Origin: Anaerolineales bacterium
GTDB lineage: Bacteria > Chloroflexota > Anaerolineae > Anaerolineales > Villigracilaceae
Assembly: GCA_024763295.1 (NCBI GenBank)
Contig: JANTFU010000069.1
Location: 1 to 10,070 of the forward strand
DNA length: 10,070 nucleotides
Direction: 5' to 3'
A program made the translations under genes and the position numbers. Of the stretch, positions 1 to 6,578 are shown piece after piece; position 1 is the stretch's first letter, and every line of letters starts with the position of its first letter. The notes under the pieces were generated by a model that did no database searches, was not told the DNA's origin, and saw only the letters and a list, made by a program, of their open reading frames with translations.

Positions 1-279
1 CGAGCGTTGTCCCGCTTCTGCTGCGCGCTCGTAATCAAATTCCAGTCCCGTAATCGTTCCGCCAAAGGGCGCGAGATGCTCCACATACATCCCCACGCCG
101 CAGCCGTTTTCGAGAATATCACCTTGAATGCGTTCTCCGGCAGCATTGACGATCATTTGCAGGCGGCGTTCTTGCCCATCACGCCAAACGTAGGAGGGTT
201 CGCCGCGCAGAGCGGCTTTGTCCATGTCGCGTTGCTCGGTTTGAACGTTTGAACGTTCTAACGTTGGCACGTTTTTCAT
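1..279 (-). CDS. SAM-dependent methyltransferase, N-terminal part (cut by window edge)
   Basis: Reading the minus strand from an ATG at 279-277 gives an open frame of 93 codons that continues past the left edge. Around residues 55-65 it has a class I methyltransferase motif I (DILENGCGVGMY), followed about 20 residues later by GLEFD, whose acidic residue fits the ribose-binding motif II. This identifies the fold, not the substrate. The start overlaps the menG stop as ATGA (ATG 279-277, TGA 278-276), so the two genes are probably co-transcribed and translationally coupled. An alternative start is the ATG at 225-223 (residue 19, MDKAAL). The codons between the two starts consist largely of an octamer tandem repeat, which may be inserted spacer sequence rather than functional protein. 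Neither start has a strong Shine-Dalgarno; GGGG lies upstream of the first. It could be a small-molecule, quinone-related or rRNA methyltransferase; the specificity-determining C-terminal part is outside the window. Confidence 0.8.
   Translation of the reverse strand, partial: MKNVPTLERSNVQTEQRDMDKAALRGEPSYVWRDGQERRLQMIVNAAGERIQGDILENGCGVGMYVEHLAPFGGTITGLEFDYERAAEAGQRS
241..272. repeat. Octamer tandem repeat, four units
   Basis: Four consecutive 8-base units read TTGAACGT, TTGAACGT, TCTAACGT and TGGCACGT on the plus strand; the first two are identical and the others diverge. On the minus strand the unit is ACGTTCAA-like and lies within the first codons of the partial methyltransferase. Because 8 is not a multiple of 3, the array encodes an 8-residue peptide period, visible as NVPTLERS followed by NVQT. 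Confidence 0.8.
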
Positions 280-980
280 TTTTTAATGCCCCAATGAATC
301 GCCATCGTGCCGAACATCTCTACCGAGAAATTCACATCATCAAAACCGGCATCACGCATTCGGTCTGCCAGGTCTTCGGCGGTCAGGAAGTTTTGCGTCG
401 AATCGGGCAGGTAAGTGTAGGCGTCGCGTTCGCCGGTTAGCAATTGTCCAAGCAGGGGGATGATATAGTTCAGGTGAATGTTAATGAAGGGCGTCAGCAA
501 GTTTTTGCGCGGACGAGTGGTATCGAGTACAACGATGCGTCCGCCGGGTTTTAGGACGCGATATTGTTCGCCAAGCGCTTGCATGACATCCGTGACGTTG
601 CGCATCAGGTAGCCGGAGACAACGGCGTCAAATCGTTGGGCGGGGAAGGGCAGGTAGAGCGCATCGGCGGTAGACCAGTTCATCGGTCCGTATTTTTTGC
701 CGGCTTGCATCATTTCGAGCGTGAAATCTGCCGCTACGGGGTGGCAGGCGGGTTGCTGTTTGAGCGCCTCGCGCGCCAAATCACCGGTACCAGCCCCAAT
801 ATCCAGGAGTGTATCGCCTGCTTCCAATTTGGCATGTGCGATCACCGATTTCCGCCAGCGGATATCTTGTCCGGCGGTCATCAGACGGTTCATGAGGTCA
901 TAACGTCCGGCGATTTTGCTGAACATCTCTTGTACGCGGTCGGCGCGTTCTTTTCCAGTATATTCAAGTGGTGTAGACAT
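276..980 (-). CDS. menG: Demethylmenaquinone methyltransferase (UbiE/MenG family)
   Basis: This 234-residue class I SAM methyltransferase is the usual length for UbiE/MenG, which performs the C-methylation that converts demethylmenaquinone to menaquinone (or the equivalent ubiquinone step). The family's N-terminal signature is visible at residues 20-43 (FSKIAGRYDLMNRLMTAG, then W42). SAM motif I is LLDIGAGTG at 58-66, with the motif II acidic residue D85. The post-motif III RVLKPGG lies at 141-147, and the second UbiE signature YLPDST at 190-195. Menaquinone rather than ubiquinone as substrate is inferred from the likely Chloroflexota origin. The ATG at 980-978 has no Shine-Dalgarno, but a perfect TATAAT lies six bases upstream, so the transcript is probably leaderless. 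The gene is divergent from nusA and overlaps the next methyltransferase by ATGA. Confidence 0.9.
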   Translation of the reverse strand: MSTPLEYTGKERADRVQEMFSKIAGRYDLMNRLMTAGQDIRWRKSVIAHAKLEAGDTLLDIGAGTGDLAREALKQQPACHPVAADFTLEMMQAGKKYGPMNWSTADALYLPFPAQRFDAVVSGYLMRNVTDVMQALGEQYRVLKPGGRIVVLDTTRPRKNLLTPFINIHLNYIIPLLGQLLTGERDAYTYLPDSTQNFLTAEDLADRMRDAGFDDVNFSVEMFGTMAIHWGIKK

Positions 981-986
981 GGCGCT

Positions 987-992
987 ATTATA
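987..992 (-). promoter_or_regulatory. -10 element of menG promoter (probable leaderless start)
   Basis: On the minus strand a perfect TATAAT (992-987) is followed by six bases (AGCGCC) and then the menG ATG. Transcription would begin at or within a base or two of the start codon. No good -35 hexamer is seen 16-18 bases upstream, and no ribosome binding site fits in the gap. The call rests on the consensus hexamer and its spacing. Confidence 0.55.
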
Positions 993-998
993 CTCGCC

Positions 999-1027
999 TT
1001 GCTACTTTTGTGAGGATGTGCTAAAAT
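999..1027 (+). promoter_or_regulatory. Sigma-70-type promoter of the nusA operon
   Basis: TTGCTA (999-1004) is separated by 17 bases from TAAAAT (1022-1027), which is preceded by TGC, an extended -10. The predicted transcription start is near 1034, giving a leader of about 93 bases before nusA. The promoter lies back to back with the menG -10 element, so the two divergent promoters are only a few bases apart and may compete or share an activator site. Confidence 0.6.
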
Positions 1028-1064
1028 TTTTCGGCATTATTCAACCCTATACAGAAAGCACCGG

Positions 1065-1088
1065 AAAGTGGGAGACCCCCACTTTTTT
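1065..1088 (+). terminator. Intrinsic terminator-like hairpin in nusA leader
   Basis: AAAGTGGG (1065-1072) pairs perfectly with CCCACTTT (1078-1085) around a five-base loop, and the T-run extends to 1088. It lies downstream of the predicted nusA promoter and about 38 bases before the nusA start codon, so it would act on the operon's own transcript. It is too far from any upstream plus-strand gene in view to be a simple read-through terminator, since menG is on the other strand. Attenuation is the natural reading, but it is not shown. Confidence 0.6.
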
Positions 1089-1126
1089 GCTTGTAATGGA
1101 GATTTTCTTGGGGAGCACAGGAACCT

Positions 1127-3019
1127 ATGACGAACGATTTTATCAAAGCCTTTAACGATGTTCTGGAAGACAAAGGTCTGCCGGAAGAAGTGATTCTCGA
1201 CGCAATTGAATCTGCGATGGCGTCGGCGTATCGGCGTGCTGTGAATGCATCCAGCGCGCAGGAAGTGGTTGCAAAACTGGATCCGAAAACCGGGCAAGTA
1301 ACCATCTTTGCGGAAAAAGAGATCGTTGAAGACGTACAAGACGAACGCACCGAAACGACTTTGGATGAAGCGCTTAAGGTGGATCCCGAAGCAGAATTGG
1401 GTGGTATGGCGCTTGTTGAATCAACCCCGTCCAACTTTGGGCGTGTGGCTGCGCAAACGGCGCGACAGGTCATTCAACAGCGTATTCGCGAAGCGGAACG
1501 CGCCGCACAGGCGGAACATTTCGAGGGGCAGATTGGTGAAATTATCAGCGGTGTGGTGCAGGCAACTGCCGGACGGCATGGCGTAACCATCGGTTTGGAT
1601 ATGAAAGCCGAAGGGGTGATGCCGCGCAATCAGAAGATTCCCGGTGAGCGCTTCCGTGTCCACGATCGTGTGCGTGCGGTAATTTTGGAAGTTAAAGACA
1701 CCCCGCGCGGACCGCAAATCATTCTTTCGCGTGGACACGGCAGTTTCTTGCGCCGTTTACTTGAAAACGAAGTGCCGGAAATTTATCACGGTGTGGTTGA
1801 GATTCGTGGCATTGCCCGTGAACCAGGTCGCCGTGCGAAGGTGGCTGTATCTGCCATGCAGGAGGGGATTGATCCCGTTGGCGCATGTGTCGGTATTCGC
1901 GGCGTGCGTATTCAAAATATCGTTCGCGAACTCCATAATGAGAAAATTGACATTATTGAGTGGAATCCTGATCCCGTTGTTTATATTTCAAAGGCAATCA
2001 GTCCTGCGCGCGTGACCGGCGTTTATCTTTCCGATCGCCCTGATTCTACGCGCACAGCGACAGTAGTGGTTACTGAAGATCAGCTCAGCCTTGCGATTGG
2101 TCGTGATGGGCAGAATGCCCGTTTAGCTGCCAAATTGACCGGTTGGCGCATCGACATCAAGAGTTTGGTCGAAGCGGCGGCAGATTCGCTGCATAAATTG
2201 CAGGAAGATGCCGAACTGGCAGAAATTTTGCCTTGGGCGGTTGGTGAAGCCCCGGCTATCGAAGAGTTGCTGGCGAAGAAGTCAGAAGGTCGTTCGCTTT
2301 CGCCGGAAGAATATCAGCAGATTGCTTATTTTGTGGATCGTGTTGAAAAACGTACCATCGAAGTTCAAGCCGAAGCGGACGAAGCGGAGCTCAAGCGTAT
2401 TGCCGAGGCAAAAGCCGAAATTCATCCGGCTGCTTTCGAGATGATGTTGGCAGACAGTGCGTTGAAAGACCATGTCTTCAATATTTTGATGGAAGCAGAA
2501 TACGAAACCGTCGGCGATTTGATGTTGGCGTTGCGCTTGGAACCGGATACGGTCTTTGGTTTGCCCGGTATCGGTCCGAAAGCAATCGAGAATATTTCTG
2601 AAGTTTTGGCAGCAATTGAATTCCCCGAAGTTACGGAAGAAGCCGAAGTTGAAGAAGTTGCAGATGAAGATGCTCAGGCGGAAGAAGAAGCTGAAGAGGC
2701 AGTTGACGAAGAAGTTGTTGAAGCCGAATCTGAAGCTGACGAGACAGAGCAAGCTGAGGTTGAGAGCGAAGCAGAATCTGAATCCGACGAAGAAGAACTC
2801 TCGATGGACAAAATCTTCGATCTTGAGAATGTTGTTCCCGGAGCAAAGGAAGACGACGAAGACGACGAAGAGTTTTCAAAATCGAAGAAGCAGAAGAAGA
2901 AAAAATACGTCAAGTATGAGTATGATGATGAGTTGGGCGAAGTGGTTGCCAAGAAGCGCCGCAAGCGTAAATCAACAGATGACTGGGACCTTGACGATTA
3001 CGATGCAGGTGACTGGTAG
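1127..3019 (+). CDS. nusA: Transcription termination/antitermination factor NusA, with long charged C-terminal tail
   Basis: NusA binds RNA polymerase and nascent RNA, and modulates pausing, intrinsic and Rho termination, and antitermination. The N-terminal polymerase-binding domain spans about residues 1-125, with a typical opening (FNDVLEDKGLPEEVILDAIESAM in pattern). An S1 domain follows at about 130-200. KH1 has GIRG at 256-259 and KH2 has GRDG at 325-328. Residues 360-500 are mostly helical and contain a helix-hairpin-helix, LPGIGPKAIENI, starting at 479; this resembles the acidic-repeat modules of the E. coli protein. From about 501 there is an 80-residue Glu/Asp-rich stretch, then a Lys-rich block (585-593), KKRRKRK and an acidic end. 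At 630 residues it is far longer than Firmicutes NusA (about 370) and longer than E. coli NusA (495). The start has AGGA four bases upstream. It is the first gene of the operon; ylxR follows after eight bases. Confidence 0.97.
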   Translation: MTNDFIKAFNDVLEDKGLPEEVILDAIESAMASAYRRAVNASSAQEVVAKLDPKTGQVTIFAEKEIVEDVQDERTETTLDEALKVDPEAELGGMALVESTPSNFGRVAAQTARQVIQQRIREAERAAQAEHFEGQIGEIISGVVQATAGRHGVTIGLDMKAEGVMPRNQKIPGERFRVHDRVRAVILEVKDTPRGPQIILSRGHGSFLRRLLENEVPEIYHGVVEIRGIAREPGRRAKVAVSAMQEGIDPVGACVGIRGVRIQNIVRELHNEKIDIIEWNPDPVVYISKAISPARVTGVYLSDRPDSTRTATVVVTEDQLSLAIGRDGQNARLAAKLTGWRIDIKSLVEAAADSLHKLQEDAELAEILPWAVGEAPAIEELLAKKSEGRSLSPEEYQQIAYFVDRVEKRTIEVQAEADEAELKRIAEAKAEIHPAAFEMMLADSALKDHVFNILMEAEYETVGDLMLALRLEPDTVFGLPGIGPKAIENISEVLAAIEFPEVTEEAEVEEVADEDAQAEEEAEEAVDEEVVEAESEADETEQAEVESEAESESDEEELSMDKIFDLENVVPGAKEDDEDDEEFSKSKKQKKKKYVKYEYDDELGEVVAKKRRKRKSTDDWDLDDYDAGDW

Positions 3020-3027
3020 GTCGTCGC

Positions 3028-3324
3028 ATGGGTAAGAAATCTTCTCGGCGTGGACGGCATGTACCGCAACGAACTTGCGTGGGTTGCCGTGAAACCTTGT
3101 CGAAACGGGCGTTAATCCGCGTGGTGCGTACGCCTGAAGGCGTGCGCGTAGACCCAAGCGGTAAATTGCCCGGACGCGGCGCCTACTTGCATGACCGCGT
3201 AACCTGCTGGGAACGGGGGCTGAAGGGTGCGCTGGGGAATGCGCTAAAAACTACAATTAATACAGAAGAGCGGGAAGCGTTGCTGGCGTTTATGGCAACG
3301 CTCCCTGCTGAAGAAGAAGCATGA
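3028..3324 (+). CDS. ylxR: YlxR/RnpM family nucleic-acid-binding protein
   Basis: This small basic protein of 98 residues has the hallmarks of the YlxR (DUF448) family: RTCVGCRETLSKRALIRVVR near residues 15-34 and the conserved GRGAYLH motif near 49-55. The Bacillus homologue has been reported to bind the RNase P RNA and modulate its activity (hence the name RnpM); whether that holds here is inference. Its position between nusA and infB is the standard one, which strengthens the call. The ATG lies eight bases after the nusA stop, with GGTAGG upstream as a modest ribosome binding site. The C-terminus is acidic (EEEA). The ylxQ/L7Ae-like gene that sometimes follows it in Firmicutes is absent. 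Confidence 0.92.
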   Translation: MGKKSSRRGRHVPQRTCVGCRETLSKRALIRVVRTPEGVRVDPSGKLPGRGAYLHDRVTCWERGLKGALGNALKTTINTEEREALLAFMATLPAEEEA

Positions 3325-3368
3325 TGTGATTTGTCTTTGAGTAGGCAGCCCTTACTACGGCATCACAT
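3324..3368 (+). other. Inverted-repeat structure between ylxR and infB
   Basis: ATGTGAT (3324-3330) pairs with ATCACAT (3362-3368). Nested inside, AGTAGG (3340-3345) pairs with CCTTACT (3350-3356) if T3352 is bulged. The outer left arm starts on the last base of the ylxR stop codon and the right arm ends seven bases before the infB ribosome binding site. No T-run follows, so it is not a terminator. It may be a processing site or a translation-level element, or may be chance. Confidence 0.35.
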
Positions 3369-3371
3369 GGA

Positions 3372-3381
3372 AAAGAGGTGG
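3372..3381 (+). promoter_or_regulatory. Ribosome binding site deciding the infB start
   Basis: AAGAGGTGG lies four to six bases before the ATG at 3385. The in-frame upstream starts (TTG at 3331 and ATG at 3367) have no comparable site, and the residues they would add do not look like IF2. The start is therefore placed at 3385. Confidence 0.8.
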
Positions 3382-3384
3382 CTT

Positions 3385-5163
3385 ATGAGTGAGAAAAAAA
3401 TTGAGATTCCTGCCGCGATTGGTGTTCGTGATCTGGCAACCAAAATGGATGCCAGCCCAATCGACATCATCAAAAGTTTGATGGCAAACGGGGTAATGGC
3501 GAGCATCAATCAGCAAATTGATTTTGATTCTGCAGCAATTGTGGCTGCGGATATGGGCTTTGAAGCGGTTTTAGAACGCGCCCAATCGGAAGAAGTTGAA
3601 GCCGAAGGCGATGTGCCGCTTTGGCGTCAGGTTATTGCCGATGAAGATGAAGCGGCGCTGGTTGAGCGTCCGCCGGTCGTGACAATTTTAGGACACGTTG
3701 ATCACGGTAAAACCACGTTGTTGGACGCCATTCGCGATACAAATGTCCAAGCCGGTGAAGCAGGTGGAATCACCCAGCATATCGGCGCGTATCAGGTGGT
3801 GAAAAACGATCAGTTGATTACCTTTTTGGACACACCGGGTCATGCCGCATTTACTGCGATGCGCGCCCGCGGTGCACAGGGTGCCGATATAGTAATTTTG
3901 GTCGTGGCGGCGGATGATGGTGTCATGCCCCAAACCAAAGAAGCGATTGCCCACGCCAAAGCTGCGCGTGTGCCGATTATTGTTGCCCTGAATAAGATCG
4001 ACAAAGGCAACGCCAATCCTGAATTGGTTAAAAAACAACTCGCCGATAACGAACTTGTTCCCGACGAATGGGAAGGCGACACGATGGTTATCCCCGTTTC
4101 TGCGCTGAATCGTGACGGAATCGACGATCTGCTTGAAGCAATCCTTTTGGTAGCAGACAGCATGGATATTCGCGCTAATCCCGATGGGGATGTGGTGGGT
4201 ACGGTGATCGAAGCCGAACTGGATAAAGCGCGTGGTGTTGTCGCAACGCTACTCATTCAAAACGGCACGCTGAAAGTTGGCGATATTGTCTTGGCGGGCG
4301 GCTCTTATGGTCGCTTGCGCGCGATGTTCGATTATCGCGGCAATAAAGTTAAGCAAGCTACCCCGGCAACGCCGGTCTCTGTGATGGGCTTGAATGATGT
4401 GCCGAGTGCCGGACAATTATTTGAAACCGTTAAAGCGGAAAAAATCGCGCGTTACCGCGTTAAACAATATCTTGAAGAACAAAAACAAGCATCCATCTCC
4501 AAGAAGAGCATGTCGCTCGAAGACCTTTTTGCAGCGTATCAGGCTGGCGAAGCGAAAGAACTGCGCCTAATCATCAAAGCCGACGTGCAAGGTTCGCTTG
4601 ATCCAATTGTGGGTGAGATGAACAAGCTCGGCGAAGGCGAGATTAGCATTAAAGTGCTGTATGCTGAAACCGGCAATATTGGCGAGAACGACATCACCCT
4701 GGCAACTGCCTCGAATGCAATCGTGATCGGTTTTAATGTTCAAGCCGATGTAACTGCGCGCCGTATGGCAGAACGCGAAGGTATTTCAATCCGTTTGTAC
4801 AGCATCATCTATCGCATTGTCGAAGACGTTGAAAAGGCGCTCAAAGGGATGCTTGAACCGGTCTTTGCTGAAAAAGTGATTGGTAAAGCTGAAGTCTTGG
4901 CGACTTTCCCGATCTCAAAAGTTGGCAAAATCGCCGGCTGCCGTGTTCGCAGTGGCTCTATTCGCCGTAATGCGATGATGCGCCTAAAACGTGGCGATGA
5001 CACCCTTTTTGAAGGTGAAGTCTCGTCCCTGCGTCACGAAAAAGAGCGTGTCAACGAAGTGCGCGAAGGTTTTGAGTGTGGTATCGGTTTGAAGAATTTC
5101 CACGACATTGAAGTCGGTGATATTCTCGAATGTTACATCCTTGAAAAAGAGGCGATTGACTAA
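3385..5163 (+). CDS. infB: Translation initiation factor IF-2
   Basis: IF2 is the GTPase that brings formyl-Met-tRNA to the 30S subunit and drives subunit joining. From the ATG at 3385 the protein has 592 residues. It opens with a single IF2_N module (about residues 5-60: IPAAIGVRDLATKMDASPI in pattern) and a short acidic linker, without the long variable N-terminus seen in enterobacteria. The G domain has G1 GHVDHGKTT (103-111), the switch region GGITQHIGAY, G3 DTPGH (149-153) and G4 NKID (203-206), all intact. Domains II, III (KADVQGS) and the C-terminal fMet-tRNA-binding domain (VGKIAGCRV, ending GDILECY) follow. Length and motifs indicate a complete protein. The stop overlaps the rbfA start (TAATG), indicating coupling. 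Confidence 0.97.
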   Translation: MSEKKIEIPAAIGVRDLATKMDASPIDIIKSLMANGVMASINQQIDFDSAAIVAADMGFEAVLERAQSEEVEAEGDVPLWRQVIADEDEAALVERPPVVTILGHVDHGKTTLLDAIRDTNVQAGEAGGITQHIGAYQVVKNDQLITFLDTPGHAAFTAMRARGAQGADIVILVVAADDGVMPQTKEAIAHAKAARVPIIVALNKIDKGNANPELVKKQLADNELVPDEWEGDTMVIPVSALNRDGIDDLLEAILLVADSMDIRANPDGDVVGTVIEAELDKARGVVATLLIQNGTLKVGDIVLAGGSYGRLRAMFDYRGNKVKQATPATPVSVMGLNDVPSAGQLFETVKAEKIARYRVKQYLEEQKQASISKKSMSLEDLFAAYQAGEAKELRLIIKADVQGSLDPIVGEMNKLGEGEISIKVLYAETGNIGENDITLATASNAIVIGFNVQADVTARRMAEREGISIRLYSIIYRIVEDVEKALKGMLEPVFAEKVIGKAEVLATFPISKVGKIAGCRVRSGSIRRNAMMRLKRGDDTLFEGEVSSLRHEKERVNEVREGFECGIGLKNFHDIEVGDILECYILEKEAID

Positions 5164-5552
5164 TGCCTTCTTCTGTTCGCCTTCAGCGCATTGCTGATCG
5201 TATTCGACGTGAGCTTTCTGAAATGCTCATTTTTGAGTTGAGCGATCCGCGCGTGCAACAAATTTACGTTACCGATGTCAATATTGACCGAGAATTGGCG
5301 TATGCCAATATTTATGTCTCTGCCATCGAGGGCGCCGAGCGCGCTCCCGAAGTGTTGGCAGGACTTGAAAGCGCCAGCGGCTTTATTCGCCGCAATTTAG
5401 CGAAGCGTGTGCAACTGCGCTCTTTTCCGCAACTGCGCTTTCATTGGGACCCAACTCCCGAAAATGCCGATCGCATCGAAAAGATCCTTGCCGAGATTCG
5501 CGAAGACGACGCGCGGCGTCAAAGCATCAACGAGACCAACAAAGAAGAATAA
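5163..5552 (+). CDS. rbfA: 30S ribosome-binding factor RbfA
   Basis: RbfA is a small KH-fold protein that binds the 30S subunit near the 5' end of 16S rRNA and assists late maturation, notably in the cold. This 129-residue protein shows the family pattern throughout: an N-terminal helix (RLQRIADRIRRELSEML), DPRV, then VTDVNIDRELAYANIYVS, GFIRRNLAKRVQLR, and PQLRFHWDPTPENADRIEKIL at the end of the core. The acidic/basic C-terminal residues are a short extension. The ATG shares one base with the infB stop, and AAAGAGG within the end of infB provides the ribosome binding site. nrnA follows six bases after the stop. Confidence 0.95.
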   Translation: MPSSVRLQRIADRIRRELSEMLIFELSDPRVQQIYVTDVNIDRELAYANIYVSAIEGAERAPEVLAGLESASGFIRRNLAKRVQLRSFPQLRFHWDPTPENADRIEKILAEIREDDARRQSINETNKEE

Positions 5553-5558
5553 TCAGGC

Positions 5559-6512
5559 ATGATAGAAACCAACGACGCAATCATAAAGCGGCGTTTGGGG
5601 GAAGCCGAACGAATTTTAATCACAGGTCATATCCGTCCCGATGGAGATGCGGTGGGTTCAATCCTAGGTTTGGGGTTGGCATTGCGCGCTTCAGGCAAAG
5701 ATGTCCAAATGGTGTTACCGGATGGCTTGCCTACCGCATTTCGTCATCTCGAAGGCAGCGACCAGATTAGCACAACGTGGGAAGGGGATATTGACACCTT
5801 CATCACGGTTGACAGTGCCGATTATCAACGCATTCACGCTGACCTGCACATTTTGGGCAAACCCGCGCTGAATATTGACCATCACATCACGAACGAACGC
5901 TACGCTGAACTTAATCTCGTTGAAGCGGATTCCGTTTCGACGACTTCGGTGCTGACCGAGCATATCCCGGCTTGGGGATTAACTATCACCCCGGCGGCTG
6001 CGGCAGCCCTGTTGACGGGTCTCATCACCGATACGCTTGGGTTCCGTACAACTAGCATGGTGCCCAAAGCCTTGCATCAAGCCGCCGACCTGATGGCATA
6101 CGGCATCGACATGCCTGATCTTTACTATCGTGTGCAGATTAGCCGATCCTTCAAAGCCGCCCAATATTGGGGCAAAGGTTTGGCAACGATTGAGCGTGAG
6201 GGCAAAATGGTTTGGGCGGAATTGAGTCTTGAAGACCGGAAAGCAGTCGGGTATCATGGCAACGACGATGCAGATTTAATTAATCTGCTTTCTGCCATCG
6301 AAGAATGCCCGATCTCACTGATTTTTGTAGAACAACCCAAGAATGCTGTTAAAATCTCTTGGCGTGCACGCGGCAAAGAATGGGATGTGGCGCAGATAGC
6401 GACATCTTTCGGGGGCGGCGGTCATCGGGCTGCTGCCGGGGCGACAGTCCAAGGCTCATTAGACGAGGTCAAACCCAAAGTCTTGCGTGCGACGCGTGAA
6501 ACTTTGTTTTAG
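5559..6512 (+). CDS. nrnA: DHH family phosphoesterase, NrnA-like (nanoRNase / pAp phosphatase)
   Basis: This 317-residue DHH/DHHA1 protein matches NrnA in length. NrnA degrades 2-5 nucleotide RNAs to mononucleotides and dephosphorylates 3'-phosphoadenosine 5'-phosphate. Metal-binding motifs are intact: HIRPDGDAVGS (24-34), DSAD, the signature DHH at 107-109, and a later aspartate in LITDTLGF. The C-terminal DHHA1 substrate-binding motif GGGGHRAAAGA begins at 285. RecJ is excluded by size, and the cyclic-di-AMP hydrolase GdpP by the absence of membrane and PAS-like domains. Placement between rbfA and truB is the standard position for NrnA. The ribosome binding site is weak (CAGG directly upstream), consistent with coupling to rbfA six bases before. 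Confidence 0.9.
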   Translation: MIETNDAIIKRRLGEAERILITGHIRPDGDAVGSILGLGLALRASGKDVQMVLPDGLPTAFRHLEGSDQISTTWEGDIDTFITVDSADYQRIHADLHILGKPALNIDHHITNERYAELNLVEADSVSTTSVLTEHIPAWGLTITPAAAAALLTGLITDTLGFRTTSMVPKALHQAADLMAYGIDMPDLYYRVQISRSFKAAQYWGKGLATIEREGKMVWAELSLEDRKAVGYHGNDDADLINLLSAIEECPISLIFVEQPKNAVKISWRARGKEWDVAQIATSFGGGGHRAAAGATVQGSLDEVKPKVLRATRETLF

Positions 6513-6535
6513 TGTTGTAATGTTCTCTGATCCAC

Positions 6536-6548
6536 TTATTAGTAATAA
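6536..6548. promoter_or_regulatory. AT-rich perfect palindrome upstream of truB
   Basis: TTATTA (6536-6541) and TAATAA (6543-6548) are perfect inverted repeats around a single G. They lie in the 66-base gap between nrnA and truB, about 30 bases before the truB ATG. It is AT-rich compared with its surroundings. It could be an operator, part of a weak internal promoter (TTGTAA at 6515-6520 is a poor -35 at imperfect spacing), or chance. It is too weak a stem to terminate. Confidence 0.3.
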
Positions 6549-6578
6549 TGAAGAAAATTAATTGGAGGAAATCCTGTT

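Noticed and set aside
7..252. Plus-strand open frame of 81 codons
   Set aside because: It is the antisense of the partial methyltransferase, whose minus-strand reading has a clear SAM-binding motif; the plus-strand protein shows no family features.
1034..1126. tRNA or known riboswitch in the nusA leader (as metY precedes the operon in E. coli)
   Set aside because: No cloverleaf or T-loop sequence is present; the leader is too short and only the terminator-like hairpin is visible.
2556..3035. Lys/Arg-rich plus-strand frame inside nusA
   Set aside because: A shifted reading of the GAA/GAC-rich acidic tail of nusA; no independent start signals.
3331..3384. Longer infB with TTG start at 3331 or ATG at 3367
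   Set aside because: No ribosome binding site for either and the added residues do not match IF2; the ATG at 3385 has a strong site.
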